In this document: one piece after another, positions 38,032-51,100 of the stretch
Layout: every line of letters begins with the position of its first letter
How positions within the stretch are numbered: the first letter of the stretch is position 1
Source of the DNA: Undaria pinnatifida
Taxonomy: Eukaryota; Sar; Phaeophyceae; Laminariales; Alariaceae
Length of the DNA stretch: 64,000 nucleotides
NCBI GenBank assembly: GCA_012845835.1
Contig: JABAKD010000006.1
Span: 9,824,692-9,888,691 of the forward strand
Reading direction: 5' to 3'
Notes under the pieces: model-generated
Told to the model about the DNA's origin: nothing
What the model saw: the letters and a program-made list of their open reading frames with translations, nothing else
Databases searched by the model: none
Translations under genes and position numbers: made by a program

Positions 38032-41000
38032 TTAAACATGGCCTTTCTTCCTCGCGGTCAGATTTTAGGTGGGGTATATCAAGCTCTCATTTTTAGAAGG
38101 CTCAGAATGTTGAGGACCAGCCCAATCGTAGCACGAAAGTACACCGTACGGGGAATTGTGGATGGCTCTACACCACAAGGAATTCTTACAGTCGGACATA
38201 CGTGTGTTCCGTGGGGCGTGACTTGTGTTACACATCTTGCCACACCGTTCCGTGGTTTTAATTATTTGGTGTCGTGGGGTTTGTTCTACGACGGCGTGTG
38301 CAGGTTTGAGTTTGTACGGGATTGGTGTGTATCGTGGAAATGTTGTTTTTAGTGCCGCATTATGGGCCTAGTGACCGGGTATGCTACACCTATTCGAAAA
38401 TAAAAGGGTATGTCAGTGTGGAAATGAGATGGCCCACCGGACCTTCCCTACCTAGCCCGCTTGCGTGTGCCTCACGGCGATCTTAGGCCCTTAGATCCGT
38501 AGTTCCCGTTGGAAAAAATTTGCGACCGCATGAATGCAGTTTTTCTTCATGAAGGGGTGCGGGTCGTATCGTTGCCGGCTCAGCACACTGTTGTGTTAGC
38601 TACAATTCAAGCATACGAAATTAAAAATGTTGTTTTGCGCTGAATCGTTGTTTGTCTCCGGAATGTGAGTGTTGATGGAAAGTAGTTGACCCACATGAAT
38701 GAGATCATTATTGCGGCTGACGTCGCATGGCTGTATCTACACACATTCTTCAGTCATTTTAAAAACCCACACAATAAACTCCCTTTCAGCGTTTTAGTCA
38801 CTGTGCATGATAATATAGCTAACGCTGTCGCCAAGCGGCACAGGGCCATGTACAACACTCGCGAATCACGAATCAAACCAGTACGGGTTCTCTCGGGAGT
38901 TCATTTTTTTTTAGCGTAATCAAAACCTCTCGATGACACGAAGAGGCTCAACCAGCGAGCGGAATGATCGCAATCAATGAATCGTACAGCTTCAAACGAG
39001 AACTACATGTATACGAGTACTCCTGCGTGTGGTTCGAAAGCCGTGCCTGGAACATTGTGTGATTATATCATTCTATCAATATTTCAACATCAATACGTTG
39101 CATGGATTAGCCTTCTTCAGGAAATGCATGTACCTGTGCACTGCCTGGTACATCATTGTTTTCGTATTCATATCCTTCTAGAAATAAATACAGTATCGTA
39201 GTTGTAATTTTTTTCTTCGCCTTTTTCGAGCAAGTCGCAGGCCTATTGGCTGTCTCGTACTGGGGGTATACTGCACAAAAAAAAGGATCCACCATGTATG
39301 TGTCCCGTACAAGTCTAAACTACCCATCGATGACAGTGTCCTATGTTTAAAAAAATATTGTACCAAGAGAACGAGCAGAGTCGTTCGCTGTCGCATACAA
39401 ATGCTTACCAAGTGCGCAGTAACAAACACCACAAATCTGTCATCTAGTTGCAGCTTGTTGTGGCATACATGCCGCATACACCTGCATACAGCACCAGCAT
39501 ACCCTCATAAAACATCACCTCAAACAAATTCTCAAGTCCAAACATAAACTATTCAACCTCTTCGACAAGACGGAATGACCTGACCCATCACAAGTTCGTT
39601 GGAAGAACCTCCCAAAATGCGACACCCAAAAGAAGCATTTTCAGAAAGCTTGCAATATGCACAAGCTTGACTGACTGCTATCTGCAGGCTTGGACTTGTT
39701 GACCTTACACCTGTCCCCATAAGCGTCACTGCGCTTGACTCTTGGGTCTAATTTTCGAGGCGCCGCACTCTCTCCCCCGAGGCCCAGCCGCGCAGAGCTG
39801 TAGTTGCAGTCCACTTCTTAGCGGTCTATTACCGAAAAACAGCTTCACAAGCGAGTGCTGCCTCCTGGTTCTACCTCTGGTTGTCCCCGCAACGAAGGTT
39901 ACAGGTGCGAGAAAGCAGTGTTTGTGGGTGTAAGAACAATGGGGCGTCACCGGAAGACGTAATCTGATCCATGCGTGATTTGCAGCAGCCCCAAGCTCTT
40001 CAATGACTTACCTCGCCAGCGCATGACACCCGTACGGCGTCTCTCTGCTCTTGGGTCGAAAGAGGTCGAGAGCTATGAGGTGTGTTGCTACACCAGCAGG
40101 AGCTAGAGGGCGTTCCAAGTTTGGGAATATGAATACACTCCCCTCCTAGAAAACGTTCCTCAACGCGTGTTACGTGTAGTTTCCGCACGGAAAATGATAA
40201 AGGAACCAGACACAATATCCCTACATGTAGTTTATAGAGGAAGGCCAAGAAACGTCAGAGAGCGTCCCGGCCATGCGAAGCTTGTATATCGTATCGCGTT
40301 GTCACTCGCAGAACCATGTGGTTGTCATTCAAAAGCCAACACGAACCACAGCCGCATTCCCTCAACCTTCTTGCTGGTGGCACCCAGCCTTAGTCCGTTG
40401 AGTCACGGGGCATAAAGACGAGCGTCCTATCCTTCACGATTGACGGCTGTGCGCAACACCCTATCGACTGACAACAAACGATTCCTTCGGCGGAACACCA
40501 TGCATTTATTGTTTGACCGATATTTTTGCTGTTGGGTACCCAATGGCGCCAAGGGCATGAAGGGTTGCTCGTCTGCTCATCTACGAAGGGCCAAGGAAAC
40601 TCGTCTGTGTTACTTTCATTCCAAGCTGCGGCTTAAATAGCAAGATGCACCCACATTCACTTGCTATTCTCTCGTGAAAAAAAGACCCACGAGCAACTGG
40701 GCCTGAATAATACGGCAATGACACGGGGCAAAATTTCTATCGATAGATTTTTCTGAAGTGGGCGCAGTACACGCCCATTCTCAAACTGTGTTATATTAAA
40801 AAAAATGCCAATACCACCGCGGTTTCTCGTCAGAGAACCGACAAGGTACAGGCACGTAGAGCTAGTAGCAAACCCCCGCTTCTTTTATGAAGTGTAAGCG
40901 CTCTGACACCCCGGATTTGTAGCACGCGTATACAAATACTAGAGTCGATCGTCTGCATGCAAGAAGCAGAAGCACTGGGAGATATATGAGGACAACATGG

Positions 41001-42180
41001 TGATTACGCTGTTGCGATCAAGCTAGCTCTTTCCCTAACATCTACGATGTGGTAGGCAAAACTCATGCCGAAAAGACGTACAAACTATGCAACAAGAAGT
41101 ACCTGTGGCCCTCTTCAACGATTTAGTACCACCACACCACAAGAAGTTACCAGTATATATCGCCCGTGTAAGCATGGGTAGGGAGATCTTATTGCCTCAA
41201 AGGGGATCCATCTTTATATCTAGACTAGACTACGTCCTTTACAAAAATATCGTAATATTAATATTTTGGAAAAATAATCCAGCGTCAGCAATAATATTAT
41301 GAACATGGCAGCTGCAAACAGGTTGTGTGTGTGGCCCGCGAAGTTTTCAAATAATTCAATCAGGTTTCAAAATTGTAGTGAAAACAACTCGTCACTTGGT
41401 CTGTGCCTTCTTCGTCTAACTCCTTCCGTGAAATGCCACTTCGGCATCGACAGGGTATATTACCCGGAAAGGGATTATTAGACGAAATGAAGCTCGATAG
41501 TTACATTACACCATAGCAGGTTCGAGACGTTTAGGTATATACCAATCCTCAAGAACGTCGGTCACCAACCCCGCTGCATTGCGGACCCAGCGGGACCGCA
41601 GGTGCTGAAGGTTGGACCGAGAGAGCAGCTTCGTCCAAATATTCAAACACTTGGAAATAGAGGCTGTGACCAGTATAACCAGTTCGCTTTTAAAACGACG
41701 GCAGGCTCAGGGTGTACCATCGCGACAAGGGTCGTTGTGCGCCGGGAGCGCATTATCACCAAAAGAGATATTTCCCCGCAACCAACGGCCCCGAGGCCAC
41801 GGGGCTGTAGCGGTTCAGGTTTACCTATCTATGAGATAATATTTTCCGACGTCGAATATATTTTGAAAGCCATGGCAGGACGAGGACTGCACGGAATCTC
41901 CATCATTCTCGCTGCCTGTTAGGGGTAAATGTCGCACTTTTTGGAAAAATCGTGTCTGACATACGGGTTCTCCTCAGTGGATCAACTGACGAACTACAAA
42001 CCTATAGGAAGAGATTGTTTGCTTGTGTTTTCCACAGTATATTATTTTTGTCGATGTGTATACGGGATACGCAATCGATTGATGCTCGCGTTGGGTTGTC
42101 TTTTTTGTGGTGAGATGCGGGGCTCTTGTTGCTCTAGATCTATTCAGCTGCGGAGTCTCACAGAGAAATAGGTGCACCCC
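38032..42180. other. No gene recognised
   Basis: Open frames (for example 38038-38352 +, 39178-39477 -, 40167-40415 +, 41602-41922 +) lack recognisable domains or paired exons. No long repeat was noticed. Confidence 0.4.
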
Positions 42181-42457
42181 GAGCTATCCCCCGGTAGGGG
42201 AGGGTTGCAGTATCAGTCCCTGCGCTCCCAACATGAGGAGGTCAATATCACACCCAAAAAAATGACTTCGAAGGCATTCGTTCGCACAACCCGACCAACC
42301 TTCTATGGCTTACTCAGTCCTAAACCAACGTATATGCAAGTGAAATTGCCTGGTTAGTGACTAACCGCTAGTAGTTCCTTGCTTGAGGAGCTCAATCGGA
42401 CAGCTACATTGTTAAGTTATTCGACAACTGCAACCCCCTATCGTTGTGGGATGACTC
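42181..42457 (+). mobile_element. MITE family A, copy
   Basis: GGTAGGGGAGGGTTGCAGTA at the left and CTGCAACCCCCTATCGTTGT then GGGATGACTC at the right. The interior TGACTTCGAAGGCATTCGTT and GAGGAGCTCAATCGGACAG matches the copy at 48914. No target duplication is visible. Confidence 0.8.
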
Positions 42458-42860
42458 GTGTTACTCTACCGCTGCGTGTCACCACAACGAGCACGAGCTA
42501 GGGACAACGTCCGGAGAAGGATGATCCACGTCGTGACGGGAGTGAGATGTGTCAACAAGTTGCGAAAGCGAGGGAATTGAGGAACGCCAGGAACTGACGC
42601 CCTTTCCAGCAATAATGCACGTCTTTTCAGGGTTATCAGCCGATCCACTTTAGTTATCATGCTCAGCCTTTTCGCCTGACCATGTGCATGCCCATGTATA
42701 TGGGGTTCCTGTGTGGCGGTTCCTGTTTGACGAACCCCCTAGCAATCCCTTTCCCGGGAGAGGTTACCTAAAACAAAATGTCGATCGGATCTTTAGGGCG
42801 GTGGGCTGTTCGCGTTTCCGAGCAGAAAGCACTTTCTGGTCGGATCGAGGTACGGCCGTA

Positions 42861-42952
42861 GACCCAACCCAACCCCTAGCCCTAACCCTAACCCCAACCC
42901 TATAACCTTATAACCCTATAACCCTAACCCTTACACTAACCCGGACCCAAAA
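42861..42952. repeat. Degenerate interstitial telomere-like (CCCTAA)n tract
   Basis: Starts with CCCAACCCAACCCC, then CCCTAACCCTAACCC, then CCCTATAACC variants, and ends ACACTAACCCGG. The unit is the TTAGGG-type telomere repeat on the other strand. It is imperfect, so it is an internal relic. Confidence 0.85.
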
Positions 42953-43089
42953 CGAGTCAGAAACGGGCGAGAAACACCGCTGCGCCGACTTCGGAAATGA
43001 GTTAATAATTCCGATCTGCCAACCACCACATAGCCCTTGACAAATGACCGAGCGTAAATCCTTCCTTCCAAGACTCTGGTGGCCAAAAT

Positions 43090-43155
43090 TATTCATTCCT
43101 TCATTCATTCATTCATTCATTCATTCATTCATTCATTCATTCATTCATTCATTCA
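43090..43155. repeat. (ATTC)n microsatellite
   Basis: About 16 ATTC units with one variant near the start. Confidence 0.97.
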
Positions 43156-44954
43156 CTTTTGGTCTTCCGTACCGCGACTTCCGAAACCAAGGCATTTTAC
43201 GTATCGACTTGTATGCACTACTACTTGTATTCATTTATCGGTGCCAATGACTTCACACAATTTTAATTTTTACTTTTATTTTTTTTTCCTCCGGCGGATG
43301 GGGAAAAATAGAGCTTTAGCTCATCACACTTCCACGTATTTTCATACGCGTCGGGTGTCGATTTGTTTTTCCCGCTCTGTGATATCGAAAATATATATAT
43401 CTGCACACGTCTGCCCCTCTCGTCTGGAACATCACTCGTGATGGTATTATTGGGAAAGGTTGTAATTGTTGACAAAATACATGTTCACGAATCCGCAATC
43501 ATTACACACAGAATACGGTTTTGAACATGTGTTCCATGCCGATTCAATATCTGCTTCCAGGGGCCAATAGAGCAGGTCCAGCCACGGCCTAAACCTCAAT
43601 CGGCAAAAACACAATCCGGCGTTTTTTCCATCATATATTTTTCGTTTTTTTGTCGCAGTGACCCTCCATCCCCCCGTTTCCCCGTTTTACCGTTGCTAAT
43701 ACTACGCCAGGGGAACACACACTTTCGTACGTATGGCTATTTTTTTCTTGGCGGGGCTCCTCTACGGAGAGACAACGTAGTACGGTTGGAAAACAGTTGC
43801 CCCTCAGAAATGGTGTTCGTTGACTACCTAGATCTAGAGGCTGTCAAGATCCAACGACGCGTTGAACTTTTCACATGGTTTTTAGGGTCTTCTTGTTGTT
43901 GGTAGGGCTAGAGCACTCAAGTCGTGAGCCCTTTCTAAGCCATTGGAGCTGCCCCGCTTATTTATAGTAAGATGCGATCGGTCCTTGCTTCTGCATTGCT
44001 TGGAGTTGAGCATAAGCCTCCTCTCCGATTTATCATATTGTCCAACGTTCACCAAAGCTTTTCAGACACTCTTTCGAAGTCCCCCCGGTTGCATATATGT
44101 CTTTTTTTTCACCTCTTCGATTGTTTTCTTGGACGGGACAAAATGCAACATCATCTCCCAACCTTTCTTTGTGGTTTGCGGCTACACAATTTCGCTATGT
44201 TTGGCCAATGGCTTAGATATCCTTTGACATCAAAACATCGGTGTTGGGTTCGAAGAAGTTTTGGCCTTAATTCCCTCTACGACATGATTATAATGTGTGC
44301 TTATCAGGTGGTGCGGTGGTACGGTTGCAAATGGTTGGCATGCTAAATCATGTAACTGTTATTTTGTAGACGACGACATAGAATAGATGACAGGGATATA
44401 GTTGGGGTGTAAAATATACTCCTGATAGTACCTGATCTGCGCGTGTAGACTAATTGTTTTACAGCGCTTCGAAACTGATATTTGAAGTTTTCAGTAGACA
44501 TAATATTTTGTTTGACCGTCCGCTAAGCACTTATATTTTTCATTTTTTGGCGTGTTTAGACGTTTCTACAAAAATGTGGCGGTTGTCGTTTTCGCAAATT
44601 TTCACGCTTCATTGGTGCCATTAAATCCACGGAGGACTGTCGCTCGTAGCTACGACTCGTATGGAAATCGGCTCATTTGCTCGTCATATACTGACAACGA
44701 TAGCGCCAATGCTGACAATTTCGATATGTCATCTGAGACACAGACATGGGTGCCGTGCGCGCGTTCTTCGTTGCAACGGTACTCGACCTTTCCACAAATC
44801 AGCCATTTCTTCTTTCCACCATGAGCGAATGTTGATCGCTCTTAACATATCGCCACAACCCGCTTTTCTCTGGACCATGTTCAACAGTGCAGGGCATCCA
44901 CAGTAAAAGAGGAGGCAGAAAAGGGAATACCGAACTTCATCCTGCGGGCTGTCC
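43156..44954. other. Region upstream of gene 2: no gene or promoter element resolved
   Basis: Open frames such as 43943-44227 and 43972-44346 on + have no recognised motif. The gene 2 transcription start and 5' UTR must lie near the 3' end of this stretch, but no element could be identified. Confidence 0.4.
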
Positions 44955-45120
44955 ATGAAGTTTCAACACTACCGTTCTGTTGGCCTTGCGGCTTTGGGGT
45001 CCGCACTGGTGCTTCTTTCTGCTGATAACGTCAATGCTAGCATCTACGAGGCTGTGGGGTGCAGTGCAGCAGCCATCTCGGACGGGCAGTGTAATGGGAT
45101 CAACAACAACGCCGACTGCG
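44955..45120 (+). CDS. Gene 2 exon 1: signal peptide and first half of LNR 1
   Basis: The ATG at 44955 opens MKFQHYRSVGL, followed by a hydrophobic Ala/Leu/Val core and VNA, a typical signal peptidase site after residue 28. The exon then reads ISDGQCNGINNNADC and stops after the first base of a Gly codon at donor GTAAGT, in phase 1. The same DG-C-NNN-C half-motif closes exons 2-7, so this start is well anchored by phase and motif. Confidence 0.88.
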
Positions 45121-48100
45121 GTAAGTAGCCGGTTTGTAACTCAAGGTATCCGTGGGCGTACATCCATTATGCTAGCAATTCAGCGTGCCCGATTTGTGGT
45201 AATGCCAACAATGCACACTTTCGGCGACAGATACACGACGACTTTTGTTTTTTCGTGCTCCTCAGTCAGTCAGCAGAGGGCGATATCTTGCATGAAGGTA
45301 GCAAAAGTGATTCAGCTCTTGAGTAGTGGCGATTGCGACTCATGCGTGGAGATGGAAACAAACCCCGTGGCAAATAACGAAACTGTTGTTGACGGGCCCA
45401 CGGTTGCGTCGTCATCGCCCGTGCTCTTAAGATAGCACCCACAAACACTGTGTGAGGGTCTTCACTAGGAAGAGCTTCGCACCTCGTTCATACCCGAAAT
45501 TACGAAAGAAGTAAATGGGTAACCCGATCGTCAGTCCCTAAGTCCAGGTACGAAACGAATGCCATTGCTATTCCAGCTAACGCCTGTGAAGTTCTTCCGT
45601 CGAGATTCCTACTCTGTCCGATAAAGCAACATAAAAAAAATTGTGGCATCCGTATCACCAGCGTAGCACGCGTTTGGGGCTCTTAGTGAATGTGCCTGTA
45701 CCTTTGGCGACACCCTAGCGTGCCGGACTTCGCGTTATTGGGTGCGGACACGAGCGTTATATGCTGCACGTCCCACTGCCACACTGCAGGCAGGCGCATC
45801 CTAATACCCGGGTGAATACGAGAATGCTGAGAGACGTCGCAGAAAACTTCGTATTGACTTTGCCATAACATGTGGGCGAGTGCGAGCCGACGAACAATGC
45901 CTTGACCTGGGTTTTCAAAACGAGGCATATTGCGTGAAAGCGAAACACCCTTTCGAGATGGGGCAGAACTGGGTTTGACCGAAACGTGATTTCCACCTTA
46001 TTCCACGAATCTATTATAAAAATTAAAATACACTCCAGCTGTGAGATCGAAGATTTCGTCGAAACTCATCTTTGCAAGCTGTGTGTGATACTCCGATCGC
46101 GCGCATTACGGGTTGTGTGTCCTCATTAAGGATATAGGTCGGCGAGTCCCCTTACAGCTACAGTGTAGCTATCAGGGTCAACAGGATGATTTTAGTCAGT
46201 CTGTGCGAGGAAACTATAAAACCCGTTTCTGAGGGGGACAAAATCTGACAGCTGTGAAGGGAAAGGGGGGGCCTGGTTTTGATCAAAAGCGAGCGGGTTT
46301 GGAGGGGGGCGGGGGGGGGGGGGGGGGGGGGGGGGGAAGGGGCAATTTGTGCATGTAAGCTATAAATCCTTTCGAGGGGATAAATCTGACGGTTTTGGCA
46401 CCAGTATATTATTGGGGGCGGGGGGGGGGGGGGGGGGGTTGGGGGGGGGGGGCAGCTCGATATGTGCCTGGAAACTATACATTATTTCGAGGGGATAAAT
46501 GTGACATTTTTGGAAATAATACATCAGTTTATCGTGTATATCCTGGGGTAAGTCGTACAATCAGTGAGTAAAGAGAGGGTGGAGTGTTCGAGGGGGTGGG
46601 GTTGGGATGCGTTGGGGGGGGAGGGTGGGGGGTGGGGGCGGGGGTGGGGGGTGGGGGGGGGGGTGGGGGGGGGGGGGAAAGGGTTTTAGGTGAGGGGTTT
46701 GTTATACGTGTGGTGCTAGGTCTAGGCGAAGGTGCGGGTGATGGGGAAGAAGGGGGCGTTCGAGGCGGGGGGGGGGGGGGGGGAAACAGCGGCATGGATG
46801 GCTCTCGAAAGATAATGAGGTGATATCCTGTGCGTGAAGTGTTTATTAATGTGAATCTATATAACAAACACTGTAGTCCATACTGTTCAATTGTCACGAC
46901 ACACGGGGGGGACACCGCATCACATACCCTTTTCTGTCTCCATATCAGGCTACGACGGCGGTGATTGCTGCGAATGCACCTGCTCCAGCACCACGCTGTA
47001 CACATGTGGAGAAAACGGGGGCTATTCGTGCCTCGACCCCAGCGCTGAATGTGTCGACGTCAATGACGCCTCCGTCGTCCCAGAAGCAGACGACTACGGG
47101 AACCCAGAAGAAACCGCAAACACATGCGCTGACGATTATCTCGCGGACGGTGATTGCGACCCAAGGAACAACAACGAAGCATGCGGTGCGTCGTTATTGT
47201 TTGCGATTGGTTTTTGCCCTCTCCGCGGTTTTATCTCTTCTCCGTACCATACGTGCGCAGTTGACTTCGGGTTCCCCTCCTGACGGTGTGGGGAACACCA
47301 AAGCCGAGGTGTCTTGTTAGGGTAGGACGACCACTGCGTTCGGAGTATTTTTGTCAATCGAGGGAGAAAAAAACGCGCCCCTTTCTCCGACGGGCCAGTA
47401 AGTGTACCACGTATCACATTCCAACTTGTGTCGACGCAACGCCAGGAAATCGCCGATCACGCGTACACTCGACATACGTAAGCCGTAAAGATTTACGACA
47501 ACCCATATTCGGCAACCAAATGAGCGCGGCGGGTTGGCGACAGACGTAAAATCCCCCCCCCCCTTTTCGAGCCTAACAAATTTCCAAACACGCCACCTTG
47601 GACGACTGATGTTGTTGACATTATTATCCATCGGGAATAACCAGGTTACGACGGTGGTGATTGCTGCGAATGTACCTGCGTCAGCACCAGTAACTACACG
47701 TGTGGGAGTGATCATCACGGCGGTTACTCGTGCATCGATCCGGACGCTGTGTGTGTCGATGACGACGACATCACCACGCTTCCGGAGTACGAGTACATTT
47801 CCGAAACAGAATCCACAACCGGCACATGCTTCGATATTGTGATAGGGGACGGCGACTGCGATCCGATCAACAACAACGAGGAGTGCGGTGGGTACTGTGG
47901 CTTGGCAACATCGTTCCTCTTGCCGGTTGCAATTATGTTCGTATTTGTTGGAAGCGCTTGGTTTCACGACACGGTGCATAAGCATTATCTCCAGATAGGC
48001 TGGTCTCTGCTCAGGTAATATACAATAGGTTTACGCTGTTTTTGTGATGGTAGCAGTTAGGCTCGGTGTAAAGCACCAGTATTCCTACCTTTTCGCACAC

Positions 48101-51100
48101 CTCGTGTAAACGCTACATGGTTTCAACAGCCCGATGATCTATCCTTTTCAGTGCTATGGAGAATCGCCAGCGTGGGACCCTACTTCGAATGATCTTGAAA
48201 CAACGAAAGATTGTACATGTGTCCCCATTCCCTTTTGGAGAATCTATAACGCATGGGTCGTTTTTTAAACGTCGATCACCAATGTTATTGGTATGTCTCA
48301 TGGAGTCTAAAGGCGCCGAGTGGCGTTGGATCTACTTTGCATCGCACTAATCATTTATGTTGTTACACCATCGCAACGTTGTCTTGCGTGGTGCCACTGC
48401 CTGTACTCTTGACAGACTACGACGGTGGCGATTGTTGCGAATGTACCTGCGTTGACACGCTGGAATACCGGTGTGGCAGCGAGCACCACGGAGGCTACGC
48501 GTGTCTCGACCCCCGTGCTCCGTGCGTCGATGATGACGACGTCACCACACTCCCGGAGTCAGAGAACTTTTCGTACTCGGGCAGGCCGTCCAGCCTGTGC
48601 TTTGAGGGTGGGATAGCTGACGGTGACTGCGACCCTAGCAACAACAACGAGGAGTGCGGTACGATACATTTCATAGACCATGCTAGTTTGTTTGTTTTTC
48701 GGGCCGACTCTGCTTGGATTATTTCCTTTTGCTGTAGGTACGATACCTCCTTCTGGGCCTCACTGTTCGAAGCAAACTTCCGAGGCGGTCCTCGGCGAGG
48801 AACCCTTCCTCTTGACGGTCTTCCTCAACTGAGTATCAACGTAAAATGTAGTTAGAGCCTTTCATTATATGCTACGGCAGGAGGTTCTGGTTTTGTCGTC
48901 GTACTTCGTAGTGGAGTCATCCCACGGCAGGGATATAGCATCAGTCCCTGAGGTTGTCACATGAGGAGCTCAATATTTCACCTGGAGAATGATTTCGAAG
49001 GCGTTCGTTCGCTCAGCCCGGCCAAGCTTCTATGTCCTAGTCCTGAAAACGTATGTACTCGTGGAGTTATATGATTAGTGACAAACCGCAAGTTCCTCAC
49101 TATTAGAGGAGCTTAATCGGACAGGTACATTATTACTCAATTCAACAACTGCAACCCCAACCGTCGGATGACTCAGTGGCTCGGGGTCACACGCGCGAAT
49201 GCCCCCCCCCCCCCTGTTCGTTTATTCGTGCTGTTTTTATTTTCGACATCGATCTCCGATGTGATGCTTATATACTCTGCCTTAACGAAAGCGCCAAGAA
49301 CGTGTTGTTGTTCTCGTCATTGAGATACAGAGGGCTTAGGGTTAGGGTTAGGGTCGGTGTCTTTTCGTCACTCGTACGAGTGCCTCAAACCCGGAACGGA
49401 AAACGGGGGTGTCTCATAGCATCACCAGAACAGCATCACAGCATCATCAAAACGTCATCATAACACCATCATAACACCATCATAACATCATCATAACATC
49501 ATCATAACACCATCATAACATCATGATAACATCATCATAACATCATCTTAACATCATCACAACATCATCTTAACATCATCGTAACACCTCGTCGTAACAT
49601 CCCCCCTACCTACCGCGGCCTTGGTCTTTGGGGGCGAGTACTTGACGTATATACATCTTTGGTTCATGCAATTTCACATAGTACAACGTTGCCTATTCAT
49701 CCGCTTCTTTGTAACATAACACCATCATATATATCCAATATTGAGTTCCTCATGTAAATTGTTCTCACCCAGGGTATCGTGTTTCTATTACAATCTAACA
49801 AGGTTGGCATACATCCTGTGTTAGTTTTTACCCCTTCGCTTTGACGTAACGATAGAAAGAAATGAGCTGCGAAGATTCGTGTTAACGTACGAGGTGAGGG
49901 CAGTGGTTGTCAGACGCATCGTTATTTAGCATGGAAGCACGAGTACCCAATTCAATGCACTATATCTTTGAGTGGAGATGAACTGCAAGTGGATTGCACC
50001 TTTGAATGAGATGATATGAACTACTAACACGCTTCCAATCCGCGTTACATTAGATTACGACGGCGGCGATTGCTGCCAATGCACCTGCGTCGACACCGAG
50101 AACTACACATGCGGCGACGACTTCCACGGCGGGTACGCGTGCGTAGATCCTACCGCTCCTTGCGTCGACGACGACGACGTTACTTTCGTTGAGGATTTCG
50201 TCTTCGTTCCATACTCCCAGCGGACAAGCAGCTCGTGCTTTGACGATGTCATGGCGGATGGTGACTGCGACCCGAACAACAACACTGAGGAGTGCGGTGA
50301 GCCACGTCTTCGTGTCGGAACCAAATCCGTGCTTGTCGATGGTTCTCTGTTTATCCCTTAACCTCTGACCGTGTATAATACACGCCGTCATGGGATGAAG
50401 AGACACGTGACCACCGCTTGCCCAGGAATTTCCGGAGCGTAGAACCTCCCACGAGTTGAAGTAAAAGTGGAAAATGCAAACAAAGTTTTCAGCTAAACAC
50501 AAAGGCAAACTAATATACACCGGCGACATCGGGAGACAACTCCCCCCCTTCCACCCCTTTTAATGATTCACATTGTTTCCCCTTCGATAATCATAGGGTG
50601 ACAGTACATGTGATTTAAGCACAGTCTTCGTCGATGAAATTCCAGACGTCCAAATCTGGGCAGTGCGTTTGAAATGCAACGTCGACATTGTCCGTGAAAC
50701 CCCTCCAGGCGAAATATATGTGTCCTCCAACTGTGACAGATATTCCACCACGCTGCTGCCGCAATCTAGCGACATGTATAACTTTGGAAGCCACAATCAT
50801 CTCTACCGTCGACGTTATCGCTGCTCTCCCATGTAGTGTTGATATACCTGGTATGTATTTTGGGTTCGGACTTTGATCTTTCTTTGATTTGAATGCTCAA
50901 GGAAATAGAAACAAATGTTCGATAAACAGATTAAAAATTGCGCTTTTTATTCCGTTTTGGCATCGTCGACAAAAGGTTATGATGGTGGTGACTGCTGCCA
51001 GTGCACCTGCGTCAGCACCGAGGACTACTTATGCGGCGACGACCACCACGGCGGCTACGCGTGCCTCGACCCCAACGCCCCATGCGTCGACGACGATGAC

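Noticed and set aside
40440-40640. Possible piggyBac transposase trace (LLFDRYF)
   Set aside because: A single short resemblance to the DNYF motif, with nothing recognisable on either side. Too weak to call.
47317-47985. 222-codon frame on the - strand
   Set aside because: It is antisense to gene 2 exon 3 and its flanking introns. The + strand has conserved motifs and phased splice sites, the - strand has none.
49440-49590. CRISPR-like regular repeats
   Set aside because: The units are 11-14 bp, contiguous and of one motif with no distinct spacers. It is a minisatellite in a eukaryotic intron.
50050-50529. 159-codon frame on the - strand
   Set aside because: Antisense shadow of gene 2 exon 5.
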